Shown here: piece by piece, positions 1-6,339 of the stretch
Numbering within the stretch: the stretch's first letter is position 1
How the letters are laid out: every line of letters starts with the position of its first letter
Assembly: GCA_004296815.1 (NCBI GenBank)
Contig: SCVT01000326.1
Coordinates: forward strand, 1 to 8,005
Direction of reading: 5' to 3'
Length of the DNA stretch: 8,005 nt
Source of the DNA: Reyranella sp.
GTDB lineage: Bacteria > Pseudomonadota > Alphaproteobacteria > Reyranellales > Reyranellaceae
The notes under the pieces: generated by a model
The model's input: the letters and a program-made list of their open reading frames with translations, nothing else
What the model was told of the DNA's origin: nothing
The model's database searches: none
Position numbers and translations under genes: made by a program

Positions 1-395
1 AGCTGTTCGCCGGCCGCAACGGAAGCTTCACGACCATGGACGTCAATCCGTCGATGGCGGTGTGGGGGACGGCGGACCATATCGTCGGCCCCATCCAGGA
101 AATCCCGAGGTTCCGGCCACCGGGATCGTTCGACGGCGTGATCCTGAACGGCGTCCTCGGCTACGGCGTCGACGATCCCGCCGAGATGCGGCGCACGGTC
201 GAGGCCATTCATGCGGTGCTGAAGCCCGGCGGCCTGCTCGCCGTCGGCTGGAACGTGGACATGCACGCCGATCCCGGCAGCCTCGGCCTCTATGGCGGGC
301 TGTTCGCGCCCTGCGACACGTCACCGTGGGGGCGACGCCTCACGTTCGACTCCGAAACGCACGTCTACGACTTCCTCACGAGATCGCCGAACTGA
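1..395 (+). CDS. SAM-dependent methyltransferase, class I fold, C-terminal part (5' end off the window)
   Basis: The frame is open from the first full codon at base 3 to a TGA at 393-395, giving 130 visible residues. The sequence reads as the second half of a Rossmann-fold methyltransferase. A TMDVNPS stretch fits the end of strand beta-2, where the acidic residue binds the ribose of SAM. FDGVILNGVLGYGVDD fits strand beta-4, and VLKPGGLLAVGWN is the typical KPGG turn leading into beta-5. The end, with DSETHVYDF, resembles the C-terminus of methyltransferases found in polysaccharide loci, so the 3' end is probably complete. The internal ATG at 36 is unlikely to be the real start, because the glycine-rich SAM loop (motif I) would be missing; it should lie upstream of the window. 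It is the only plus-strand gene and converges on the glycosyltransferase cluster. Methylation of a sugar or of a chain end is plausible from context, but the substrate cannot be read from the sequence. Confidence 0.8.
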   Translation, partial: LFAGRNGSFTTMDVNPSMAVWGTADHIVGPIQEIPRFRPPGSFDGVILNGVLGYGVDDPAEMRRTVEAIHAVLKPGGLLAVGWNVDMHADPGSLGLYGGLFAPCDTSPWGRRLTFDSETHVYDFLTRSPN

Positions 396-407
396 GCGCA
401 GGGCTCA
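393..407. repeat. Small inverted repeat joining the stop codons of two convergent genes
   Basis: TGAGC at 393-397 and GCTCA at 403-407 are perfect reverse complements around a 5-base loop. The left arm contains the TGA of the methyltransferase and the right arm the complement of the TGA of the minus-strand glycosyltransferase. The two genes are only 9 nt apart, so any bidirectional terminator would have to use this stem or sequence inside the coding regions. The stem is short and no T-run flanks it, so terminator function is doubtful. Confidence 0.25.
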
Positions 408-1409
408 AATGCCGTCGACGCCCGAGCCGTAGCGATCGACGAGCGCCACATAGGCCTTCGCCTGATCTTCGAGAGTGAATCGTTCCACGATCATCTCGCG
501 CGGCGCGTACATGCCGGCCTCGACGCCGAACCAGAACCTGTCGAACATCCGCAGCAGGTCGCCGCGTCCGGTGAACTTCATGCCGCAGCGCTCGTCCCAA
601 TAGGGCACCGACGTCACCGGGCCGAAGCGCACGAGGTGCGGCGCGTACTTCGGGTCCTTCCAAAGTCCGCCCGCGTCCCAGGCAAACAACGGGACATCCG
701 CTGCCAGCATCTGCTGCGCGGCAAGGCCCTGGGTTTCGTGATGGCTGAGATAGACCATGGCGCGGCTGCGCCGGCTGAGGTCGTGGAGGCTTTCCTCGCG
801 GTAGAAGCCGTAACGCAGGATTTTGAAGCTGAGACGACGGCGGCGCAGCTCGGCGGTCAGCGGCTCGATGATGGTTCGCACATAGCGGGCGCGATGGCGC
901 GTCAGCTTGTCGTAGATCAGCACGTCGACGTCCTTGTTGGCGCGCCTCGAGGGCGACCAGCGGTCGGTGTCGATGCCGGAGGGCCACACGCTGATCGCGC
1001 CCGGCCACACCGCCGAGAACATGCGCTGCACCCAGTCGCTCGGCACCAGCACGCGGCGGATCGGCCGGCGCTGCAGAAGGTCCGGGTCGTCGCTCGGATG
1101 ATTGTAGATCGACGTGCCGAACAGGATCGGCGTCTCCTGCGGGATCTTCGACAGCACGTGCGGCTGGCCGATGATGCAGGCGAGCTCGTGCGGGTTGTTG
1201 CGGATGTGGGCGTAGTCGTTGACCCGGTACGGCACGCCCAGCCGGTCGAACCCCATGCAGAGATTGATGTAGACGCGCATCGTGCCGCCGGGCTGCTTGG
1301 GCCCGCGCAGCACCCAGCGCACCATACGCCGGGGATAGCGGTCGAACCGCGCCCAGCGATCGGAGTCGGGCTCCTCGTAGAAGATGTTGAGCGGCGCCCG
1401 GCTAGACAT
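405..1409 (-). CDS. GT-B glycosyltransferase with an EX7Q variant motif
   Basis: This is a 334-residue predicted cytoplasmic protein with no signal peptide or membrane span. I chose the ATG at 1409 (MSSRAPLNIFYEEP); the frame stays open to 1607, but that extension is Arg/Ser-rich and lies inside the upstream gene. The N-terminal half carries a family-1/4-like donor-acceptor region, with VLVPSDWVQRMF around residue 121 and SVWPSGIDTDRW around 140-151, the usual helix and turn before the C-terminal Rossmann domain. The nucleotide-sugar region is HETQGLAAQQMLAADVP (224-240). It aligns with the E-x7-E signature of GT4 enzymes, but the second Glu is Gln (E225...Q233). AWDAGGLWKDP follows. The start overlaps the upstream gene's stop by 8 nt, which suggests translational coupling. 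It is the last gene of the minus-strand cluster. It probably adds one sugar of the repeat; donor and acceptor are unknown. Confidence 0.82.
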   Translation of the reverse strand: MSSRAPLNIFYEEPDSDRWARFDRYPRRMVRWVLRGPKQPGGTMRVYINLCMGFDRLGVPYRVNDYAHIRNNPHELACIIGQPHVLSKIPQETPILFGTSIYNHPSDDPDLLQRRPIRRVLVPSDWVQRMFSAVWPGAISVWPSGIDTDRWSPSRRANKDVDVLIYDKLTRHRARYVRTIIEPLTAELRRRRLSFKILRYGFYREESLHDLSRRSRAMVYLSHHETQGLAAQQMLAADVPLFAWDAGGLWKDPKYAPHLVRFGPVTSVPYWDERCGMKFTGRGDLLRMFDRFWFGVEAGMYAPREMIVERFTLEDQAKAYVALVDRYGSGVDGI

Positions 1410-2736
1410 GGGCACGCTCGCGATCCGCGAGGATCTGCCGGTAGAGCGCCGCCATCTCCGATGCGACGTCGTCCTGGGAGCGCTTGCGATGCATATTGGC
1501 CGACAGTCGCGCCAGCTTGGCCCGATCCGTCGCCGCCTCGCGGATCGCCTCGGCCCACGGCTGGGGATCGTCGAACGGCAGCAGCCAACCGTCGACGCCG
1601 TCCTCAACGCGTTCCGAGATCCCGCCGAGATCGGCGCCCATCACCGGGATGCCGAGCGCCCTCGCCTCCTGCACGACGATCGGCCCGGTTTCCATGTAGC
1701 GCGACGGCACGGCCAGCACGTCGATATCCGCCAGGAAATCCGGCACCTGCTCGTGCTCGACCAGGCCGACCAGGGTGACGCGCGGTTCGTTGGCCACCAG
1801 GGCCTCGAACCGCCGGGTGAAGCGCGGGTCGGTGCCGATGCCCGCGATGCGCATCCGGACGGGCAGATCGGCCGGCAGGCGCGACAGAGCCCGCACCAGA
1901 AGGTCGGCGCCCTTGTACGACTCCAGGCGCCCGAGGAAGCCGATCACGATCTCACGATGGCCTTCGAGCGGACGCTGCTTGCGGTCGAAGAAGGCGTCGC
2001 TGGCCGCCTGGCCCGAAACCACGACCTTCTCCGACGGGATGGCGTTGGCCGCGAGCGCCGCCCGCACCCATTCGCTGGGCGCCACGATGCGGTCGCTGAG
2101 CGTCGCCATCGAGCGGAGCTGGCGCGCCTTGGTTTCCGCGGCGGCGCGCGCCGAGAGAAGCGACGCAGCGCGCTGCGACATGCGCGAGACGAAACTGTCG
2201 GTCACGTCCCACTTCGGCAGGTGGGTGACGAGCGGCGCGATCGGCCGCGGCAGGCCGCGATCGAGCGCCCAGCATTCCGCGCAGCGCCGGTCGTCGATCA
2301 GCCCGTCGCACGCCTGGCGGTCGTAGAGCAGCATCGTCCCGCGCATGCAGAGGGCCGACGGCACGTGCATCGTCACCACAGTCGGGATGCCGAGACGCGC
2401 CACCTGCCGCAGGTGACGCAGGCCCGCGCCGCTGGTCCAGGAATGGAGGTGAAAGATGTCGGGTTGGTGCGCCTCGACGATATCCTGGAACGACGTGCGG
2501 CGCTGCCGCACGTCGCGTGGCCTGGTCCGCTGGCTCTCCGTCGCGTCGATCGGATAGCGCACGACGTCGACGCCGTTCCACGAATAGCGGTCCAGGATGC
2601 CGTCGGTGGCGGCGATGATGGTGCCGTCGACCGATTGGCGCGACAGTGCCGACACGAGGTCGCGCACATAGACCTCGGTGCCGCCGGTCGAATCGGGAAA
2701 GTAGAAACCCACGCAGTGGACGACGCGCAGCCTCAT
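1402..2736 (-). CDS. Glycosyltransferase family 4 (GT-B, retaining type)
   Basis: A 444-residue cytoplasmic glycosyltransferase of typical GT4 length. The N-terminal acceptor domain starts VVHCVGFYFPDSTGGTEVYV, with the glycine-rich GGTE loop at about 18-21 that is characteristic of GT4 enzymes. FHLHSW (95-100) and TVVTMH (119-124) follow. The C-terminal domain opens at IVIGFLGRLESYKGADLL (about 263-280), where Arg and Lys usually contact the donor phosphates. It continues with VTLVGLVEHEQVPDFLADIDVLAVPS and ends in a complete E-x7-E motif (E349-TGPIVVQ-E357) followed by ARALGIPV. Between the two halves sit C130, C143, C152 and C155, with a CxxC at the end; similar clusters occur in other GT4 enzymes and may bind metal. 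The start ATG forms an ATGA overlap with the preceding GT2 gene, and the stop overlaps the next gene by 8 nt. The sugar transferred cannot be predicted. Confidence 0.93.
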   Translation of the reverse strand: MRLRVVHCVGFYFPDSTGGTEVYVRDLVSALSRQSVDGTIIAATDGILDRYSWNGVDVVRYPIDATESQRTRPRDVRQRRTSFQDIVEAHQPDIFHLHSWTSGAGLRHLRQVARLGIPTVVTMHVPSALCMRGTMLLYDRQACDGLIDDRRCAECWALDRGLPRPIAPLVTHLPKWDVTDSFVSRMSQRAASLLSARAAAETKARQLRSMATLSDRIVAPSEWVRAALAANAIPSEKVVVSGQAASDAFFDRKQRPLEGHREIVIGFLGRLESYKGADLLVRALSRLPADLPVRMRIAGIGTDPRFTRRFEALVANEPRVTLVGLVEHEQVPDFLADIDVLAVPSRYMETGPIVVQEARALGIPVMGADLGGISERVEDGVDGWLLPFDDPQPWAEAIREAATDRAKLARLSANMHRKRSQDDVASEMAALYRQILADRERAHV

Positions 2737-3656
2737 CTCAGTCGCGCCGTCAGCCCGAGCAGCCGCTCAGCGGCGCTGAACCCCAGCACCTTGTAGGCCA
2801 GGGCGACCGGCGCGCGCACGGGCGCCACGAACTCCGGATCGAGGCGCCGGATCCAGTCGTAGATCTCGGCGGCCTCGCGCGGGTAGGTGCGCGCGAAGGT
2901 CCGGACGTTGTCCCACATGTCGCCTATCGCCGCCCGCTTGCGCCGCAGCGTGAGCTCGCCGCGACTCTCCAGGATCGCGAGCGCCTTGCGGTAGATCGAG
3001 ATGTGCATCCAGCACCTCAGGTCGCGCGCGAAGCCCGCCTGCTGAGTCAGCCGGGCGTCGGCGTGATGACGGTATGCGAAGGCGGGCTTGCGATACACGG
3101 CGAGCTTGGGGCCGCGCAACGCCACCTCGATGATGAACAGCCGGTCGTCGCGCAGCGAGAACTCCTGGCGATGCGGGATGTCGAGCACGAACTCGCGCCG
3201 GAAGAGGAACGCCGAATAGTGCGACGACCAGCCCTCGCCGAGCTGCTGGGCGACGAAGTCGTCGCAGTCGACCCAGTCGTTGACCCGGGCGGTCCCGGCC
3301 ACCTCGTCGCGATCCTCGTAACCCGCGACCACCACGTCGGCGCCGCTCTCACGGGCGAGCGCGAGCTGGCCTTCGTTGGCTCCCGGGCAGAGCCAGTCGT
3401 CCGAATCGAGGAACCGCACGTACTCGCCCTGCGCCGCCTTCATTGCGGTCACGACCGCCCAGTCCTTGCCCCAATTGTCGGTGCGGATCGCCACGATGCC
3501 GGGCTGTGCCTGCAACCACTCCCATGTTCCGTCGGTGCTGCCGTCGTCGACGACGACGATCTCGACATCGGCCGTCGCCGAGCGGCACGACTCGACGGCT
3601 TGCGGCAGCGCCCACAGCCGGTTGTAGGTGGGAATGACAACCGAGATGTCGGCCAT
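2733..3656 (-). CDS. Glycosyltransferase family 2 (GT-A, inverting type)
   Basis: A 307-residue protein starting MADISVVIPTYNR, the classic GT2 N-terminus. The frame extends to an ATG at 3704, but those 16 extra residues overlap the upstream gene and do not look like family sequence. Visible landmarks are VVVDDGSTDGTW (34-45), which binds the nucleotide; the DxD metal site in RFLDSDDW (D84-S85-D86); and SLRDDRLFIIEVALRG (168-182), where the Asp pair (170-171) sits where the catalytic base is expected. The C-terminus beyond residue 210 is helical and Arg-rich with no clear membrane span, so the protein is probably cytoplasmic or peripheral to the inner membrane. The gene follows the polymerase-like gene after 7 nt, and its stop makes an ATGA overlap with the next glycosyltransferase. 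No strong Shine-Dalgarno is visible; a GAAGG lies 15 nt upstream, which is rather far. The sugar and linkage are unknown. Confidence 0.93.
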   Translation of the reverse strand: MADISVVIPTYNRLWALPQAVESCRSATADVEIVVVDDGSTDGTWEWLQAQPGIVAIRTDNWGKDWAVVTAMKAAQGEYVRFLDSDDWLCPGANEGQLALARESGADVVVAGYEDRDEVAGTARVNDWVDCDDFVAQQLGEGWSSHYSAFLFRREFVLDIPHRQEFSLRDDRLFIIEVALRGPKLAVYRKPAFAYRHHADARLTQQAGFARDLRCWMHISIYRKALAILESRGELTLRRKRAAIGDMWDNVRTFARTYPREAAEIYDWIRRLDPEFVAPVRAPVALAYKVLGFSAAERLLGLTARLR

Positions 3657-3663
3657 TTGTCGG

Positions 3664-5145
3664 TCAGCGCGCCTTCGAACGCTCTCTGGCCGCCTGCAGG
3701 TCAAGCCAGCGCATGGCGTAGGGCAAGGCGTATCGGCAGAACAATGCCCACACGACGAAGAACATGATCATGCCGCCCAGCACCTTGGGCAGCGACACCT
3801 CGACGCCGTCGCGCGCCATGCTGAAGGCGAATCCCATGATGATGCCTTCGCGTATCATCCATGGCAGTGGCTGGTTCATGAAGTAACGGATGACCCAGGC
3901 GAGTGCCAAGCCGAGGACGAAGGTGCCGGCGAGCATGCCGGGAAATCCCAGATCGACGAAATTTTCCGCGAGATACCCCACGCTGATCGAAGTGCCAAGC
4001 CTGATGTTCTCAAAGGGATCGGCACGCGTCAGCCGCATGAAGACCTCGGTGTCGGACAACGGCGCCTTGCTCGGGAAAAGGAAGCGCGGCTGGAAGACGT
4101 GGCCCAACGCAGCCTTCCATTGAGGCAACGCCTCCGGCGCCGGCGGCGAGTTGTCGGCGACACTGATCACCTGACCGAAAATGTCGACGTAGGCGAAGCG
4201 GATCAACAGCAGATAGGCGTTGGTGCCCCAGTCGGTATCACCGATGTTCGCAAACTTGTCGCCGAGATAGCCCATCCGGTCCTCGAGCGAGACTACGATC
4301 GCCTGCGAATGTTCGTCGTCGCCCGTCACGTAGTTGCGGTATTCCTGTTTCACCGATGTCCAGAACAGGGCCAATGCGAGCAGCACACCGACCCAGGCGA
4401 GGCCAGCGACGGTGGCCGTGCCGGTCCACTTGATACGGGCCGCCATCGCCGCGATCGCAATGTAGATGAACACGCCGCGGAAGTCGGAAAGGAAGCCCGT
4501 GAAGCCGACCAGGATCTCGAAGACGATGGCAGCGAGCAGGAACTTGCCGCCGCGGCCCGACGTGAAGACGTAGGTCGCCAGCAGGAACAGCGCCACGATC
4601 TTGATACGCGACGCGGCTTCCATCGGCTGGTCGAGCCCGCCCACAGAGCGGCCAAGGATGCTGAAGATCGTCGCACCGACCAGCGAGACCCCGTAGACCA
4701 TGATCATGTCCTTGGGCCGCCAGCGCTCGTGGGCGTAGAACTCCTGGGCGGTCGGTGCGCGGATCCGGCCCAGAACGAAGCGGAAGGCAACCGCCATCGA
4801 GACCAGGCTCGCCAGCATGTACCAGTAGGCGCGCAAGACGTCGGGGCCGAACATGCCGGCGGCCATGGACTCGCCGTCAAAGACAGCCTGCAGCGCCCGG
4901 GCGAACATCTGGGCCCACTGCCAGACGAAGAGGTAGACCACGGCCATGGGCATGGTCGGCAGGCCGACGAGGTTGACCAGCACCAGCGGCACGGCGCCAC
5001 CCACGGCGAAGGCCACCGGATCGGGCGTGAATGGCGAGACGATCGCCATCGCGACGGCGAAATAGAGGAAGGCGCGCTTCAGCAGGCTCCAATCGAGCCT
5101 GGTCACGGCACGTGCAGGTGCCGGCATCGCCGTCGTGGTGGTCAT
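3664..5145 (-). CDS. Wzy-like O-antigen/polysaccharide polymerase, integral membrane protein
   Basis: A 493-residue protein with about 10-12 hydrophobic segments, roughly at residues 24-37, 43-60, 64-83, 103-127, 147-164, 181-195, 201-218, 222-236, 243-264, 403-422, 430-445 and 455-475. A long hydrophilic stretch (about 265-400) lies between the last two groups of spans. This layout, many spans plus one large loop near the C-terminus, is typical of Wzy polymerases and related O-antigen ligases. Inside the loop, FQPRFLFPSKAPLSDTE and then TSISVGYLAENFVDLGFPG resemble the PR..P.K and E.x.dlG.pG patterns I recall from oligosaccharide repeat-unit polymerases. Placement among glycosyltransferases supports a polymerase that joins lipid-linked repeats on the periplasmic side. 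A ligase or another polysaccharide membrane protein is possible; these families diverge strongly in sequence. Parts of the gene have lower G+C than its neighbours, a common trait of polymerase genes. The start is not firm: there is no clear Shine-Dalgarno, and Met7 is an alternative. Confidence 0.72.
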   Translation of the reverse strand: MTTTTAMPAPARAVTRLDWSLLKRAFLYFAVAMAIVSPFTPDPVAFAVGGAVPLVLVNLVGLPTMPMAVVYLFVWQWAQMFARALQAVFDGESMAAGMFGPDVLRAYWYMLASLVSMAVAFRFVLGRIRAPTAQEFYAHERWRPKDMIMVYGVSLVGATIFSILGRSVGGLDQPMEAASRIKIVALFLLATYVFTSGRGGKFLLAAIVFEILVGFTGFLSDFRGVFIYIAIAAMAARIKWTGTATVAGLAWVGVLLALALFWTSVKQEYRNYVTGDDEHSQAIVVSLEDRMGYLGDKFANIGDTDWGTNAYLLLIRFAYVDIFGQVISVADNSPPAPEALPQWKAALGHVFQPRFLFPSKAPLSDTEVFMRLTRADPFENIRLGTSISVGYLAENFVDLGFPGMLAGTFVLGLALAWVIRYFMNQPLPWMIREGIIMGFAFSMARDGVEVSLPKVLGGMIMFFVVWALFCRYALPYAMRWLDLQAARERSKAR

Positions 5146-5156
5146 CGTTGGTATGG

Positions 5157-5178
5157 GCGCGTTTTTGCCTGCACGCGC
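5157..5178 (-). promoter_or_regulatory. Perfect 6-bp inverted repeat in the only sizeable intergenic gap
   Basis: GCGCGT at 5157-5162 and ACGCGC at 5173-5178 are exact reverse complements separated by 10 bases. The repeat lies wholly within the 33-nt gap between the TAA of the glycosyltransferase at 5179 and the ATG of the polymerase-like gene at 5145. As minus-strand RNA it would form a G+C-rich stem ending 11 nt before that start codon. There is no U-run after the stem, so it is not a canonical intrinsic terminator. A role in mRNA processing, stability or translation of the polymerase is conceivable. In DNA this G+C-rich a short palindrome can also arise by chance. Confidence 0.3.
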
Positions 5179-6339
5179 TTACTTTATCCGATTCCGGGCA
5201 GCAAGGGCAGCCGCGGCCTCGAGCACGCCTTCGGCCGCCCGTTCCGGCGAATATATTTGCATCAGCTCGGCCAGGCGCGGTCGGGTGGTCCTGGCATCGA
5301 AGGCGAGCACGCCGTCGATCGCCGCTGCCAGCGCCGCCACATCCCCCAGCGGCGCAACGGCACCGGTCGCGCGCGGTTGGATGAGGTCGGGACCGCAGCC
5401 GACGGCGTCCGACACGACGGCCGGAACGCCGCAGGCCATGGCCTCGTTGACGACGAGCCCCCAGGTCTCGCGCGCCATCGACGGCAACACGACGACGTCC
5501 GCCGCGGCATAGACCGCCGGCAATTTGCTCTGGTTCACGAAGCCCAGGAAGCGAACGTCTACGCCGCCGGCCCGCGCCGCTTCGGCGAGATCGCCCTGTA
5601 GCGGACCGGCCCCGGCGATGACGAGCTCGACGTCCTTGCCCGCGGCGGCAAGCCGCACCGCCGCCTGCACGAGATCCATCGGCCGTTTGTCATCGACCAG
5701 ACGGCCGACGAAGAGGACGCGGCGGCTGCCGGCGGCAGCTCCCTCCTGTCGTGCCACGGCGCTCGCGGCAGCGAACGCGTCGTTGTCGACGCAGTGCGGC
5801 GAGAAGAAGAGCCGGTCGCCCGAAGTGCCGTAGTGTTCGAGGTACTCGCGGTTACGCTTGCCGACGTAGAGACAGCCGTCGAACTGACGCAGCAGCGCTG
5901 GAAAGACCGTCTGCTTGACGAGCCGCGCCACGCCGCCGCGCTGGCCCGCGAGCTGCGAGTCGCCCCGCACCATGACGGGCACGTGCGCCTTCCGGCTGGC
6001 CCTCACCGCCTGCCAGTAGGAGCGCAGCGACCAGCCCGGCACGACGAAGCCGTCGAAACCGCCGCTGCGGATGGCTTCGGCGATTTCGGGCGTGTTGCAG
6101 CCGTTGAAGCTCGAGGTCGACGGCGATTGCGAGACGTTGGTGAGGAAGCGGCTCTCGTATCCCGACAGCAGGTCGACGTCCCAGTCGAACGCTACACCGT
6201 AGCCCGCCCTGGCTTGCTGCTCGGCGTTCTGGCGATGGGCGAAGAACACCGTGAGATCGCAGCGCTCGGCGAGCGCGCGGAAGATCGGCGCGTAGTACTG
6301 GATCGGATGGCTGATCAGGAAGCCGATGCGGGACGTCAT
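5179..6339 (-). CDS. Glycosyltransferase family 4 (GT-B, retaining type)
   Basis: A 386-residue cytoplasmic GT4 enzyme. The N-terminus, IGFLISHPIQYYAPIFRALA, is of the 'SHPIQY' type known from polysaccharide-locus glycosyltransferases, and lacks the usual GG loop. VVPGWSLRSYW (99-109) and PVMVRGDSQL (121-130) complete the acceptor domain. The C-terminal domain has RRVLFVGRLVDDKRPMDLV (206-224), with the phosphate-contacting Arg and Lys. VELVIAGAGPLQGDL and VRFLGFVNQSKLPAVYAAADVVVLPS follow, then an intact E-x7-E (E291-TWGLVVN-E299) and AMACGVPAVVSDAVG. The start forms an ATGA overlap with the upstream gene and has the best ribosome-binding site in the window (GAGGAG, 9 nt spacing). It ends in TAA, the only complete gene here not stopped by TGA or TAG. 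The transferred sugar is unknown. Confidence 0.94.
   Translation of the reverse strand: MTSRIGFLISHPIQYYAPIFRALAERCDLTVFFAHRQNAEQQARAGYGVAFDWDVDLLSGYESRFLTNVSQSPSTSSFNGCNTPEIAEAIRSGGFDGFVVPGWSLRSYWQAVRASRKAHVPVMVRGDSQLAGQRGGVARLVKQTVFPALLRQFDGCLYVGKRNREYLEHYGTSGDRLFFSPHCVDNDAFAAASAVARQEGAAAGSRRVLFVGRLVDDKRPMDLVQAAVRLAAAGKDVELVIAGAGPLQGDLAEAARAGGVDVRFLGFVNQSKLPAVYAAADVVVLPSMARETWGLVVNEAMACGVPAVVSDAVGCGPDLIQPRATGAVAPLGDVAALAAAIDGVLAFDARTTRPRLAELMQIYSPERAAEGVLEAAAALAARNRIK

Noticed and set aside
1..13. Reverse-complement adapter at the left end
   Set aside because: The first bases (AGCTGTTCGCCGG) only loosely resemble GCTCTTCCGATCT, with several mismatches, and they translate in frame with the methyltransferase, so they look genomic.
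1410..1607. N-terminal extension of the 405-1409 glycosyltransferase
   Set aside because: The extension is Arg/Ser-rich and lies in another frame of the upstream gene. The ATG at 1409 gives a sensible start and a short overlap.
636..1778. 380-codon open frame on the plus strand
   Set aside because: It is antisense to two glycosyltransferase genes and ends in a Pro/Arg-rich, low-complexity tail. No motif was recognised.
1384..2796. 470-codon open frame on the plus strand
   Set aside because: It is antisense to a well-defined GT4 gene and crosses both of its ends. The composition is Arg/His/Ala-rich and shadow-like, with no recognisable motif.
2646..3767. 373-codon open frame on the plus strand
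   Set aside because: It is the antisense shadow of the GT2 gene, whose DDGSTDG and DSDD motifs are clearly on the minus strand.
3628..5601. 657-codon open frame on the plus strand
   Set aside because: It runs antisense to the membrane protein and across a gene boundary. Its translation is rich in His, Arg, Asp and Gly with no domain pattern, as expected for antisense frames in G+C-rich DNA, while the opposite strand encodes clear protein families.
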